Assembly: GCA_034509495.1 (NCBI GenBank) | Contig: CM067506.1 | Span: 25,162,420 to 25,226,419 of the forward strand | DNA length: 64,000 nt | Origin: Acestrorhynchus altus | Lineage: Eukaryota; Chordata; Actinopteri; Characiformes; Acestrorhynchidae | Direction of reading: 5' to 3' | Shown here: piece by piece, positions 23,943 to 37,140 of the stretch | Numbering within the stretch: the stretch's first letter is position 1 | Layout of the letters: every line of letters starts with the position of its first letter | Program-made: the position numbers and the translations under genes | The notes under the pieces: generated by a model | The model's database searches: none | Seen by the model: only the letters and a program-made list of their open reading frames with translations | What the model was told of the DNA's origin: nothing

Positions 23943-24733
23943 TACAACCCCAATTCCAATGAAGTTGGCACGTTGTGTGAAACATTAAACATTAAAAACA
24001 AAAAACAGAATAAAAGGATTTGCAAATCTCAACCTATATTCAATTGGTTCACTACAAAGACAAGATATTAATTGCTCAAATTGATAAAATGTATTGTTTT
24101 TTTTTTGCAAATATTCACTCATTTTGAATTTGATGCCACATTCCAAAAACGTAGGACAAAGACAACAAAACACTGGGAAAGTTGAGGAATGCTCAAAAAA
24201 CACCTTTTTGGAACATTCCACAGGTGAACAGGTTAATTGGAAACAGGTGAGTGTCATTATTGGGTAAAAAGGGAGCATCCCAGAAAGACTCAGTTGTTCA
24301 CAAGCAAGGATGTGGCGAGGTTTCACCTCTTTGTGAACAACCAAACACATTTCAAATTGTTTTTGGAAATCATGGATGTCATGTCCTCCGGGCCACCGAG
24401 GAAAAGCACTGTCTTGTTATCGGTGCAAAGTTCAAAAGCCAGGGTCTCTGGTGGTACGGGAGTGTGTTGGTGCCCATGGCATTGGTAACCTGTGCTTCTG
24501 TGAGGGCACCATTAATGCAGAAGGGAACATACTGGTTTTGGAGCAATTTATTCTTATTGTAAAAAACACTTATTGAGTGTTTTTGGAACATGTTGCATGC
24601 ATCAAATTCAAAATGAGTGAATATTTGCAAAACATTTATCCATATAAATATCTTGTCTTTGTAGTGTATTCAATTGAATACAGGTTGAAAAGGATTTGCA
24701 AATCATCCCAACTTCATTGGAATTGGGGTTGTA
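23943..24733. mobile_element. Non-autonomous TIR DNA transposon, about 790 bp
   Basis: The ends are a perfect 26-base inverted repeat starting TACAACCCCAATTCCAATGA (23943-23968) and closing with its complement (24708-24733). A second inner block (caaagacaagatattaa against aatatcttgtctttg) extends the similarity over about 150 bases at each side. The interior holds no transposase; open frames there are spurious. The termini match a very common fish family; its superfamily was not determined here. Confidence 0.88.
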
Positions 24734-25439
24734 TCTTGAATGTTTAGAAACAGACAAAGATCATAAACTAAAGATGATTAGTTTGTTTCAGAAACACCAT
24801 GATGATGTTTTGATTGTGAAGAGAAACCTGAATGCAGTGCTTCCACTATGAGGGCATAGTATATGTGTATGTCTATATGAACAGATATGTTTAGTCTAGT
24901 TTGACTGATGGTCCCCATTGTCCTTGTTAATACAAGCGTCAAGCAGACAAACATCAGTAAAAGAACTGACTTGGCCAGTCAGTGTTGTGCATGGAGCTGA
25001 AGGTTGTACTGGGTTTGGAGGCAGGTGGGTTGTATTCAGTAAAAAATAACAAGAATAACATTTAAGGGCCCATGTGCTAATTTAAAACACTTACTGTGTT
25101 GGTGTGTTTTAATGGACCAAAACAATCAATTCATGTCATCATGTAAAGTTTTATTTTGCATATAAAAATATATATTTAAAAAACACATTTCAAACCATAT
25201 TGTAAGTAAGTCAGCAAATAAACCATATGAACAGGTTTGGAATTCTGCACTTGAGTGAGCAGAGTGTTGACAAGTTGTATGCACTATGCTCCCCAGCACT
25301 CGGTGACCTGCAACATTACGTGGTCTGACCCTTTTGGCTGAGTTGTTCTGGTTCCTGAAGGCTTCCACTTTTGAATAAAACCACTGACTTGATTGAGGAA
25401 TATCTAGAAGGGAAGAAATTTCATGAACAGGCAAACAGT

Positions 25440-25790
25440 GGCATCTACTAAAAAATCCAGCTCAACTGGATCAGCTTTAACTGGACCAGTTTAGGGTGGT
25501 CTAAGCAGGTTTTTGATGGTCAAGGTGGTTGAAAAGCTGGTCATTCAGATAAAAACATACCCTATGCTGATAATCTAGCTGATAAGCCAACTCTTGAACA
25601 GCATAGTGTATTACGTGTATGGTTCGATTTTGGTCGTATTGGTTGAGCAGTTTGGTCATACTGGTTTTCTAGCTTGGTCAGGTTTATCATGCTTGTAGAC
25701 CAGCTAAACCATCCAACTCAAATGATAACACACCTTGTGTTGGTCAAGAACTAAGCTGGTCAACCAACTTGAGCTGTTTATTTATTTATT
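25440..25790. repeat. Interspersed repeat built of 'gaccagct/agctggtc' words
   Basis: The stretch is dense in AGCTGGTC/GACCAGCT and TTGGTC words in both orientations and can fold back on itself imperfectly. A sister copy lies at 60965-61260. Such palindromic MITE-like repeats are frequent in teleosts. It ends in a TTTA run right before a candidate exon at 25800. Confidence 0.6.
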
Positions 25791-25943
25791 TATTTCCAGC
25801 ATGGATCCAGTAACAGTACCACAGCTGAAATCGGTAAGTTCTTTAGAACCACCCATTCTTTCACAAATGTTTGCAAGCGCACGCAGACTGCATGTCTAGT
25901 TCTACACCTGAACTCGAAAATTAAGGGGCGTGTTCTTTTCCTG

Positions 25944-25973
25944 TGACGTCACCCAAAAATAAATCTATATATA
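25944..25973 (+). promoter_or_regulatory. CRE and TATA box, candidate promoter
   Basis: A perfect palindromic CRE, TGACGTCA (25944-25951), lies 14 bases before a TATATATA (25966-25973), followed by a GC-rich start-like segment (ccggcgccgag). This is a classic CREB/ATF-responsive core promoter layout on the plus strand. The nearest downstream gene is sgpl1, whose first coding exon is about 560 bases further on, so it may drive sgpl1. That link is inference. Confidence 0.5.
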
Positions 25974-26534
25974 CCGGCGCCGAGTTCGTCTCAATGATGT
26001 CCCTGTAGAAGCGTCTCAAACTCAGTGTTCCGTGATAATTTCCCTTTTTAATATTTAGTGCGCTGTATGCGGGCCATATTTACGGAAACTACTTCCCACA
26101 GCTGTAGTCTGTCTAAATCCGTTTAGATTCTGCTCAGCTTTTACGCTGAAATCACCGTTGCTAAGAGCGATAGAGCCGAAAACAGACCTCTGTCTTCCGG
26201 AAAACGTCAGCGGCGACGAAAGCGCTTCGCTCAGCGCCTGAGTAGCGAGAGGGACCCGCTGCACAGATCTGTACATCGTACGTGTGGGTGAAGTTCCGGC
26301 TCCAGCCCACGGGAGTAGCTTCTATAGATCTACTGAAGTTTAGTCCACCCCTTCTACTCTCTCCCACTCGAATCGCACTGGCGTTTACACTTCCTGATGT
26401 AAGGCTGAGACCGTGATTGTGTCATGTAAGTCAGTCGTCGGTCTTCAAGTCAAACAAAGGGTCTCAGCACTTGTTTTTCTGGAGCTCGGCAGCAGCGACG
26501 TCTGTGTTTTCCTGGTGTGCGCTTGACAAACATC

Positions 26535-29500
26535 ATGGACTACTGGGTAAGTGTTTTTAATGTCAGTTCCAGTGCATGTGTGTTTATAAAAGCAGTGGAG
26601 CAGCACAAACAAATGTCATAATAAAAGGCGAAGAGCAGTAACTAACAGAGAGCACAGTTAACACAGTCTTAACGGTGTGAGGTGTTTATTTATAGCAGCA
26701 GTGAGAATGATACTCCAAGTGGCGAGAGACTCTCTGTTAACAGGGATTTTGACACTTTGTCTCACATGAGAGTACACTGTTCTCTTTCTGTGCATGTCCT
26801 GAACTGTTTCACCCAACCTGGGAGGCAACCGTTTAGCAGATCTCAGATTTGGTGAAGAACCACAAAAAACAGTTCAGACGACTAAAAAAACAGCCCACCT
26901 TTACTTAAAGCACTACACCTCTGACTACTTCTACCATCTATTAGAATAAAAGTTTATTAGGGACTTTTATCTTGTGATTCACCATGGGATTAAAATAAAA
27001 GTTTATATATAATATTGATAAATATTTTATATGAAGTGAATAATTTGAAAATAAGCATGGGAATATAAATTATGGCTGGGCATATCTTAATATGCTTAAG
27101 AGAAATGGGGATATATGAGACAATATGATGAAAACCTTAACAAAGTATAAAAACGTAAACGTGCACACTGTACTTGCACACAACAGAATTTGTCCTCTGC
27201 ATTTAATCCATCCACGCAATGAAACACATACACAGTAGTGAATTCACACTGTAGAGGCAGTGAACCCAAGTTCCTGGTGTATTGGGAAACCCAATCTACA
27301 GCACCTAGGGAGCAGCTGGGGAGTTAAGTGCCTTGCTCAAGGGCACATCAGTCATGTCCTGCCAGTTCAGGGAACTGAACCAGCAAGGTATCACAAGGCA
27401 TCAGTATTTATTTGTAACACCAACACACAGCATGCTGTATGTTTAAATAGTAAAATAAATGCTGTGTCTAAATAACATATTTTATTAATAAACATAAGAG
27501 AACTGGTAGCAGTTTCACTGACTCAGCAAACTGCACCATTTATTGAAATGGTAAACAATTCATCATGTTGCAATATCTATGGCACATACCTATATTATTT
27601 CAGATATATTACCCAGCCATCAAATTCGACAAATTCATTAAAAATTTACTTGTATAAATGCAGCAGCTTGTCATGACCCACCAATAGATCCTCATAGGCA
27701 CTTACTGATGCCTCTTTCAAGCTAATTCAAGAAATAACTGTGAAACTCATTGAATTTAAACCCCTGCATAAACTACATGCTATACTGTAAACTAGAACTT
27801 GTTGCATATTTGTGCAGCTGATTTCAGGCTGATTTTCTGTGAAAGGTCTTGCTGACTGGAGCCTAGTTTGGTTTTGAAACATCTCCAAGTTGCTTGGGTT
27901 CAGACTGGGGTAACTGTTCTGTCAATACAACATTGTCTGTTCTAATTAAAGTGTGTTTATTAATCTGTTCCAAGTGAAGGATCCTGTCAGCCTGCCCTCA
28001 GTTGTTTCTGCAGGTGTGGTGGGGGGAATTTTTAGTTTGGAACAGTTCATTGTGTGCTTGTCCATCAGGCGACTTCCTGTGTGAGCTACAAACATACTCG
28101 GAGTGCTATTATTAACAAAGTAGTGTACAGTGACGGCAGTGAGCAGATCTGCTTTGACTGCTGTTCAACAACATCTGTTCAGTCTGTGGCACTCATGACA
28201 TGTTGTGCAATATGGAGTTTGTGATTGTCATGGTGCAACGTACCCTCTACAGATTCTGTCATCTTATTTGGGACTTCTGCTTTTGGGTATTTGGTTGCTT
28301 CTTAATAAATATGATATTTAATTTCTGTTGGACATTAAATGAAGCCATTGACGAGGAAAAACTCATGGTAAATTAGCAGTATTTCCTCACATCTGTTGCC
28401 TTCGAAACAGTAGTGCACATCAGTTTGAAATATGATCTACTTTCAGACGCCAGTAAGGCTTCCTTACAAAGCCCATTGAGCGTGGTAGAGACAAGGGTGT
28501 CTGAAACACAATGGTACAATGAACTTCAGAGTCTTTGCGTCTGATTGAATAATAATAAAAAAAAACCTCAAAGGTATTTTCTGTGAAATCATGTCTAAAT
28601 CATGTTATTTTGAAAATACAATGAAAAATGTGCAAGATAACAAAGTAGCCTGATGTTTCATTTGTTGAAACAGATTACTACCTTCTTTGCCTTTTGCCCT
28701 GTATTAGTAGATAACATAATCTTAGCTGTTTATGACAGGTGATGCCTTCACTCCTGAGCTGATCTGGTTTGTGAGCATTTTCCTTTTTAAGGACTGTCAT
28801 TTCCATTGGGTGTGTTAAAATGCTTGAATCAGGCATTAGCCTGATGTTTAGCCCTAGAAAAAGATGCATGTTTTGTTGTCTAACACATTTTGTGTTAACG
28901 TTAACATATTTTAATCCCATTAAATGTACACAGAAATGCATTAAAATGTCCTGTCACACAAAATGTGGTAACACCTACTAGCAACATGTGTAATTACAAC
29001 TGTAATTAAAATTACAAAACATGATATCCATTGTATTTCATGCATTTGTCTTCAGTTTTCATAGTGTGCCATCTACAGTGGTGAAAACAAGTAAGTTTGT
29101 AAGACATTCAGTCAGATTCAGACATATTAGGTCAGTGATGAATTTTGTGAACTTGTGCACAACCTCAGTGGTTTTTAAATAAAGCAACTAAGATGGTATT
29201 GAAGTGTAGACTTTCAGCAATAATTCAAGGATGTCTGGAACCCATGAACATTGCCAAATGCTGAGTGTTTCCCATTGAGATGGTATGCCAGGACTTTACT
29301 GCATCTGCCTTTGGTTTCTGCTTGTTTATGGGTATTTCTGCCTTCAGTTTTGTCTGCAGTAAGTAAGGAGCATACTGAATTTGCTTAAATGACTTATGTG
29401 TGGAGTTTGCATGTTCTCTCCGTGTTCGCTTGGGTTTCCTCCAGGTACTCTGGTTTCCCCCACAGTCCAAAGACATGTGCGGTAGGTGAATTGGTTACTC

Positions 29501-32500
29501 TAAAGTGGCCCTTAGTGTGTGGATGTGTGTGTGTGTGCGCGCCCTACGATGGACTAGCACCCTGTCTAGGGTTGTTTCCTGCCCTTGCGCTCAGAGTTGC
29601 CGGCTGGGCACCGGCTCCCCCATGACCCTATTCAGGAATAAGTGGTTCAGAAAATGGATGGATGGATGGACTTAATGAAGGCATCTCATGATTGTAGACT
29701 TTTACCGCAATGCATCTACCTCTTTCCTTATTTTATTCCCCAAGGAAAGAATTTTGTGATTATCTACTTAAGTTGTGTTGACCAATGTATTTCTTCAGTT
29801 TAATATTGTACCAAATTGTTGGTTTGGTAACACAATGTTTTACTCCTTCCCTTTCTCTGATAGGTTTGTATTGTTGTTTTTTTAGCATAATGATGGCCTC
29901 CTGCACTTGCACCAACACCTCTTCTGATTGCACATTGAGTGTTCCTATTAACAGCTTCCACTTGATTCATCAATTCCAGACTTTATATCTCATTTATTTG
30001 TCATGGAATTATGAGGGGCAAGCCTCATCTGGCCCTGATACTACTTGCCAGTTAGTGGTTAGCAGTCCAATTACTTTTGAGCCTTTAAAAATAGAGATTA
30101 AAAAGGCTATTAAAAAAAGCCTGTGATACTTAAACGGAATATGGAAATGAATGCAGTAATGTGTTTTAACCCTTTGAAATAAAGCTGAAATTCACAAGAC
30201 TGTACTACGATTGATGGCGATTCTTCCCAGTCAGGAATTTTCAGTTATCCCTCATGACCTGTTTACTTGCTTTCCACTTTCTTGTCTTGCCCTGTCAAAC
30301 CTGTCAGAGAGCTTGAACTAGATTTTAAGCTTTCACTCATTGTGTGTAATCTCAGCTGGTGCTAATACATTCATTATTGATCTGACAGTTTCAGTAACAC
30401 TATTCAGGTTGATGGCTCCAGCTTAACATTAATAAAGATTATAATTTCTGCTCACTCTACGAATCTAGTGGCATGTTTACTAGCAGCACCAAGAACATAT
30501 AATATATCCATTTTTAGGAACTCTGGACACAACTCACTCACTATTCAATCTTTGTTAAATCACTGCTATTCTTCTCATCTGATCTTATCAGCAGCCCTGT
30601 TTACAGGTTTTTTTCCTGGTAGTCATATGTGCTGACACTTTCTTTCAGCAGTTATGAAAGTGGGTTATTTACAATATTATCTAGTGGACCTTCAGCCTAG
30701 TTCTTGTGATAAACCATCATATGTGCTGTAAAAAAAAAAAAAAGAGGTACATTTGCATAAAACTATATTGTATACATGTGTCTTTGCATTAGATGTACTG
30801 TACATGAAGCATTAAACATAAAGATGTTCTAGAACCTGTTTTTATTGTAGCTTTGACTAACTTAAATTAATACTGCATGACAGTTGTCCATATTATTTTG
30901 TCATGTATGTGCTATCTAGTTCATTATCAGTTTGAGATTGCTATTTGTGTCTAGGTAGACATTCATTATCAAATAACTGATAACAAGCTTCAAAACATCT
31001 CAAGTAGGACAAAGTTGGATCTCAATCGGACTGTGCAGAATTGTGAAAAGTCAGAGCTGGATATAGCCTTGTTAATGTTACCTTACACATGGCTTGTAGA
31101 TCTGTATTTATGGCAAATCAATGCTGCATTACGTTTGTGCTGTTTCAAGTATCCTTTTCTCCTGTATTTGGCAACATAACTATTCTGACATCAGAGCCTA
31201 CAGAGAACATAATCATTCCTCTCTCTGAATTCAGAAGAGAGGTCATTTGAAAGGAAATTTAATGTTATAAAAACAGAATTGAGGAAAGCTAGGCAGACGT
31301 TAAGCCATTTGCCTGTATTTTAGTTTTAGAGATTCTGCTTACAGATATTTTTAGTGAAACAGCTGCAGTATGTGAACACCACCATGTACAGATTATTAAA
31401 TGTTAGTCAGCATAATTGGGTTATGTAGAATTACAGGCAACAGTTTGATAATGGCATGCCATAAAAGTTCTTGCAGGAGACATGGTGCAACTTGTAAATA
31501 GATAGACAGAAATTCAGACAGGGCCTGAAAAGAAGATATGAGAACTGTTCAAGCAGAAATACTTCACAATTAAACTTAACCATTGAGTGACTGTTTACCA
31601 TATTACTGTTTATTTTTTAGAGTGCCTTGGAGGTGTATAAGGACATGCTTTTGCTGTACTGTGAAAAGGCACAGGATTATGTCAACTCCCAGTGTGCTGG
31701 TCTAGAGCCATGGCAGATCATTGTAGCAACCCTGCTGCTCACCCTTGGGGCAGTGACAGCCAAGGGCTTCCTATTTCAGCCGGAGAGTAAGGAAATCTAC
31801 TAGACTCAATGATCTGTCTGAGGATTTTACTAGTCCTTTTGGACACATTTGTTGAAATATAAGTTGTATTATTATATTATAACATTTTTGTAATGGAACA
31901 AGTAAAACAAAAAACGTTTTACTTTTAAATTGTTTAAGTAATTGAATTATTTGTTATTGTAACCATTATATCTACTGGTTCTTTGGTCATTTAACAGCTC
32001 TGATTAGCTCTGATAAACTTTTAACCATTTTTTTAAGCATTTTGTAGATTTTGTGTATTCAAGAAATATTGGAAAACAGAAAATGTTGCATTTTGACCAC
32101 AGTCTTATGTTTCCTTGTGATTTGCAGGTCTGACGTCTCGAATCAAGAAGCAGTGCTTTCGACTCATCAGAAAAATCCCGTTCATTGGCACATCAGTACG
32201 TGTCTTGTGGTTTTCTGTTCTCTACTGCTTCCTTAAATTGCTTCAGGGTTTTCTTGGTTGCTGCTTTATTTTTCATGATGCATTGGCAGGAGTGAAATTT
32301 CTTGACAAACATATCGTGACACACTAATCATGCTAGGGATTACTTTAGGTCATCACTTTCAAGGGAGCTTTCTTAACTGGAGCTGTGGTTCAGCTGATTA
32401 GACATTTAAACTTTTTATGTATTAAGGTGATTTTCCTATTTCCACATAGTGGATCAAAAAAGTTTAATATTTTAAATATTTCTGGTCACTAAAAATATAG

Positions 32501-35500
32501 TTATAAAGCATAAAGTTCTGGTCTCTCAATAATTAAGTTGTTTCACTGCAGAATAATATTTTAACATACACTGAATACACAAATGTAACTGGAGGATCTG
32601 TTCACACTATAGTCAAGTGTATTTTTTTTAATTATCTGATCATTGATGGTGACCCATAAATGATTAAACACTCAATATATTATTAGAATTAGTTAGAATT
32701 TATTCTAATGTGCAATTCTGGCCACCTTCTAAAGATTTAACTATTATGTCAACAATATGTACTGTTGTTGTTGTTGCTGTTGCTGTTGTTGTTGTTTTCT
32801 TTCTTTCTTCAGTTCCTGTATTGTAGAATGGTTTTTACTGAAAGTACATATATTATGTCCTTTCCTCTCTTCCTTTTGTAGATCCAGAAGCAGCTTAACA
32901 AAGCACTGGATGACATGTCTATGAGCATGTGCACCCTAAAGGAGGGAATGAACTATACCATACTGCTTCCAGCACAGGGCCTCACCCAAAAACAAGTCCT
33001 GGACAGTATCAGGCAGTACCAGTCACTGAGTGAGTCACTTAAAGCTGTTTGATGTTTAACTGCATGCACATTATCAATACAGCACATTTAAATGTATGCT
33101 AATGTACATCAGTCAGTACTTTGTAGCCTATATTATTATTTCTATACATAGGGGACACTAAAAATGCATTTTCCCTATAATTACCATTCTGTATAATATT
33201 GTAACCCCTATTACAGCAGTGTTCCACACATCACCACACTTAAATATGTTGTGTCTCTCTGTTTCAGATGAAGTGCAGTGGACCAAAGGCAAAGTGTCTG
33301 GTGCAGTCTACTGGGGGGATGAAAAGCTCACAGAACTCCTAGTGAAGGTACTGTGCACTTTCATTCTTTATTAATTTACTTTTTAATAGAAAATTCAACT
33401 GGCGGGCACAGATATCTATTATCTATTGTATTGACCAGTGCTTTCCTTTGAACACATAGTCTGCCCAGCAGTGATGCAATTTCAGCAGCAAAAAGAGATG
33501 GTGGCTGGCTTCATATGTAATGGGGAATTCACTTCCGTTTTGAGGTGGAAAACTGTTAAAAAAAAAAAAATGAACAAAACATCAAAATGTATCGTGATCA
33601 GGAGTCCCAGAGCGTTTGTATAAAAGTGCATGTTTGAATATGCTGATTATGAATTTATGTCCATTTCTAACCCTTGTTCAGGTGTATGGTGAGTTTGCCT
33701 GGAGTAATCCCCTCCACCCAGACATCTTCCCTGGAGTAAGAAAGATGGAAGCAGAGGTGGTGCGGATGACATGTTCTCTTTTCAATGGTGGACCAGATGC
33801 ATGTGGAACAGTCAGTCTGTTTTTACTTCTTAATCCTTTATAAACTTTTAAAAACCGATGTTTTTACACGAAAACCCAACAAGTAGCCAAATGCTCTGTT
33901 ACAGAAATATGATTCAAATACAATTCAAGAAAATATTATACAATAATGCCATAAATATGAAAAAACATCTCTTGTGATATTTCTCACAACCTGAACAATT
34001 CTGCCCTTGGGTCTTTTTCTATTTGCCTAGGTTACATCTGGTGGAACTGAAAGCATTTTGATGGCCTGTAAAGCATACAGAGATATGGCTTATGAACGTG
34101 GAATCAAACATCCAGAGATGTATGTCCAAATATTTTCCTGGGGTATATTGTGACTGTGCGTTGATTTAACAACTTCTTACATAAATAGCGTGAACTTGTT
34201 TTGCATTCTGATATCTTTCCTACATTCTTGTTTAGAATTGCGCCAGTGAGTGTCCATGCTGCATTTGACAAAGCAGCACATTATTTTGGAATGAAACTCA
34301 TTCATATACCTTTGGATAAAAAGACAATGAAAGTTGACGTGAAGGTAAGAGACAGAGGTTTTAAGAGACACACCCACCTTTTTAAGTGTCAGCAAGATGT
34401 TTGATGAACAATGACTGGATATTACTCCTTTATTTCCGCCTAGGCCATGAAGAGAGCCATCTCTAAGAACACAGCCATGCTGGTGTGCTCTGCTCCTCAG
34501 TTCCCTCATGGAATCATAGACCCCATTGTGGAAGTAGGAAAGGTAAAGAACTTGAGGTTTCTCTAATTCTGCAATACATTATAGAAGATCTACCAGAATA
34601 TACAACAAAAACAAAAAAAAAAATTCTGATATTTGTCTCAGTTGGCAGAAAGGTACAACATCCCCTTCCATGTGGATGCCTGCTTAGGTGGGTTCCTGAT
34701 AGTGTTCATGGAAAAGGCTGGATTCAAACTTGAGCCATTTGACTTCCGGGTCAAAAGTGTGACGAGCATTTCAGCAGACACACACAAGGTGGGTGGTTTA
34801 ATTTTAGAGCAACATCCTTATTTTTACTGCAAATTTAGAAATAAAAAGTTTCACGATGCTCCCAGATCATGATATACTAGCATTTATTGTTATTAGTTGA
34901 GTCTAGACTACAGAATGTACTTTAATAAGGCTATTAATAATTCCAGTTAATCATGAATGTTCCATGCAGTTGACATGAAACAATATTTAGTTTATTACCA
35001 TGTTACCCCTGCAGTATGGCTATGCTCCAAAAGGCTCCTCGGTGGTGCTCTACAGAGACAAGAAATATCGCCACTATCAGTACTTTGTAGCACCTGACTG
35101 GCAAGGGGGGATTTATGCATCTCCGTCAATGGCTGGTTCTCGGCCTGGTGGCATTATTGCTGCCTGCTGGGCCACCATGATGCATATGGGAGAGAATGGC
35201 TATGTAGAAGCCACCAGGAAGGTGGTTCAGACTGCTCGCACCATTGCAGCAGGGTAAGACATTTCATTATAACATGTTATCTCCATTCTGTTCTTTTCTG
35301 TCCTGTTTTTCAGTCTATAAATATTATTTGGTATACCACAGGTTTTTATGCTGTGGCAAATCAGAATGACACAAGATTAGAATGTTTTTTGTTTCAAATT
35401 ACATACATTTTGGGAACAGTACATATTTACGCTGATGTCTTCCCCTCTCAGCATCCGCAAGATTGAAGGAATATTTGTGTTTGGAAACCCAGAAGTGTCT

Positions 35501-36620
35501 GTGGTGGCCATAGGCTCCAGTGTTTTTGATGTTTTCCGTTTATCTAATGCACTCACATCAAAGGGCTGGAACCTCAACACTCTTCAGTTTCCATCTAGGT
35601 AAGCATGCAAAGATCTTGTTTCAGTGTTGATCACACTTCAATTATTTCTGGATGCGATTGCTTGAATGTTAATAAAAGTTTAATGAGAGTCTGATGGATT
35701 CTCTTCTACATTGAGTGCAATACTTAAATCATGAATAATTAATTAGTTCAAGTGAACAGTGATTATTTTGTTAGGAGCATCTAAAGAATGCGGTAACCTT
35801 TGAAATAGTGCTGTAATCAGCAAGGCCAACAAGTACTCTGTTTTAGCTCTGTTTGTTTCTTTGTAGCATTCACATTTGCGTAACTATGCTGCACACGATG
35901 CCTTCTGTGGCCGAACATTTCATCAATGATGTGAAGGAAGAAGTAGCTATTATCATGAAGAACCCAAAAGAAAAAACAACAGGGATGGTAAGTTTGAAAC
36001 TTTATCAAATAAAATTAAGTTACACATCTGCATGTTTTGATTCTACTGTTGTATGATTTTATATTTGGAGAAACATAAGATTTATAGGAATAAGTACCAG
36101 GAGCAGGGACTCAGATCATGAGAAACCCTCAGTAGCTTGTGCCGTTGCTCATTCATCTGTAGACGTGACTCATAAAGCTAAGGAAGCTCTGTGGTGAGTC
36201 ACATGAATTACAGCTGCCTCATCTCTTGAGAACCCAGTAAAATGTCTGTCTGAAAGAAAGGGCCTGTGATGTTACTTGCCCTAAGAATTATAGGGCTTTG
36301 ACTCATTGAACTTGTGCTCCCTGATCTGGCCTGGAATTTGCTTATTTGGTTTAGATGCTCACTCATTTGAGCAATTTATTTTAGAACAATTTCTTAAAGC
36401 AGAATAGGGCGTGCTTTCACATGTTCATTGACCAGAGATTGAAACCTGTTTTTAGGGCGCAATCTATGGCATGGCACAATCCATCCCTGACCGGTCAATG
36501 GTGACAGAGATATCATGTGGTTTCCTGGATTGCCTCTATAGCACTGAAGTCCCCAAGGTCCAGAACAACCATCACACCAGCAAGAGGCATCACATGAATG
36601 GAAGCTCCAAAACGCACTGA
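26535..36620 (+). CDS. sgpl1: Sphingosine-1-phosphate lyase 1, 14 coding exons
   Basis: Exons: 26535-26546, 31621-31786, 32128-32195, 32882-33029, 33268-33347, 33682-33810, 34031-34119, 34236-34344, 34444-34542, 34642-34788, 35015-35253, 35452-35598, 35867-35987 and 36456-36620. Phases fit throughout, giving 572 residues (human 568). SGPL1 is an ER membrane enzyme that uses pyridoxal phosphate to cleave sphingosine-1-phosphate into hexadecenal and phosphoethanolamine, the exit step of sphingolipid breakdown. Residues 36-56 are the single membrane helix. Cofactor-site features are TSGGTESI, HVDACLGGF and SADTHK, where K349 matches human catalytic K353; YGYAPKGSS and the GSRPGG stretch are also kept. 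No damage is seen. The tiny first exon (MDYW, donor GTAAGT) is the least certain part; an alternative start at 25800 is possible. Intron 1 (5 kb) carries several transposons. Confidence 0.96.
27160..27410 (+). mobile_element. SINE-like repeat in sgpl1 intron 1
   Basis: It contains 'ttaagtgccttgctcaaggg', 'catcagtcatgtcctgccag' and a degenerate 'gggaactgaaccagcaaggt' end, which match a short interspersed element found throughout teleost genomes. Boundaries are approximate and no target duplication was identified. Confidence 0.6.
29095..30190. mobile_element. Tc1-like DNA transposon relic, split by a SINE
   Basis: The stretch starts near 'acagtggtgaaaacaagtaa' and includes 'aggatgtctggaacccatga' (29229) and, far right, 'gcagtccaattacttttgag' (30063-30082). 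These resemble parts of a fish Tc1-type element, with a possible transposase trace on the minus strand. No intact frame remains. The SINE at 29397-29668 interrupts it. Confidence 0.5.
29397..29668 (+). mobile_element. SINE, 5'-truncated, with ATGG tail
   Basis: It runs from 'tgtggagtttgcatgttctc' through 'ccacagtccaaagacatgtg' and 'agagttgccggctgggcacc' to an (ATGG)n tail. The same family is fuller at about 62070-62385, and a reversed piece is at 46965-47140. A short direct repeat GACTTA flanks it (29391-29396 and 29669-29674), consistent with insertion into the surrounding Tc1-like relic. Confidence 0.8.
32763..32796. repeat. (TTG)n microsatellite in sgpl1 intron
   Basis: A run of TTG units with two TGC interruptions. 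Confidence 0.9.
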
Positions 36621-37140
36621 GTCGGGATTGGCTGTGAGGGTATCTGTCTACATCTTGCCAGTGGATCGCTCATTATGTCTCCAGTTATTATTAACTTTTC
36701 TGTCCTTCATTTCAATCACCCATTTACTCATTTGTCATTTAAGCACAAGCCATAGTTCTTGTTTGGGCATTTTTAACTGTCCTGAAGAGTGATGATTTAC
36801 TGTAGGTATCATGGTATCACTGTCAACATAGAAAGTTCAGGGACATAAGTTGGGCAAATCATTTTTTTATATTTGTGGCATCAGTTTACTACCCGTTCTG
36901 CTTTCATATATCCCATTATTCTGGCCGTCCGGATGGAGATAACTGCTCAGAATGGACTCTCAGGTTTTCAACAAAAGATGTGTTTGGCTGCAAATTTTTA
37001 TTCTTAGTTACCAGCTAATGTTCTGGTTGATTTGGAGCATATTGTTGTAAAGACTCTTATTTCACCCTTTAAGGCACTGTTACCACAGTAAGGTGGCTTC
37101 ATGCAAGCAAAATAGCAAAACTGTGTCTATTCTTGAAGCA

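Noticed and set aside
24237..24630. Overlapping open frames of 60-100 residues on both strands
   Set aside because: They lie inside a non-autonomous TIR transposon; no frame has a transposase or other domain.
26055..26367. Minus-strand open frames upstream of sgpl1
   Set aside because: They fall in the GC-richer promoter/5' UTR stretch, with no recognisable domain or splice context.
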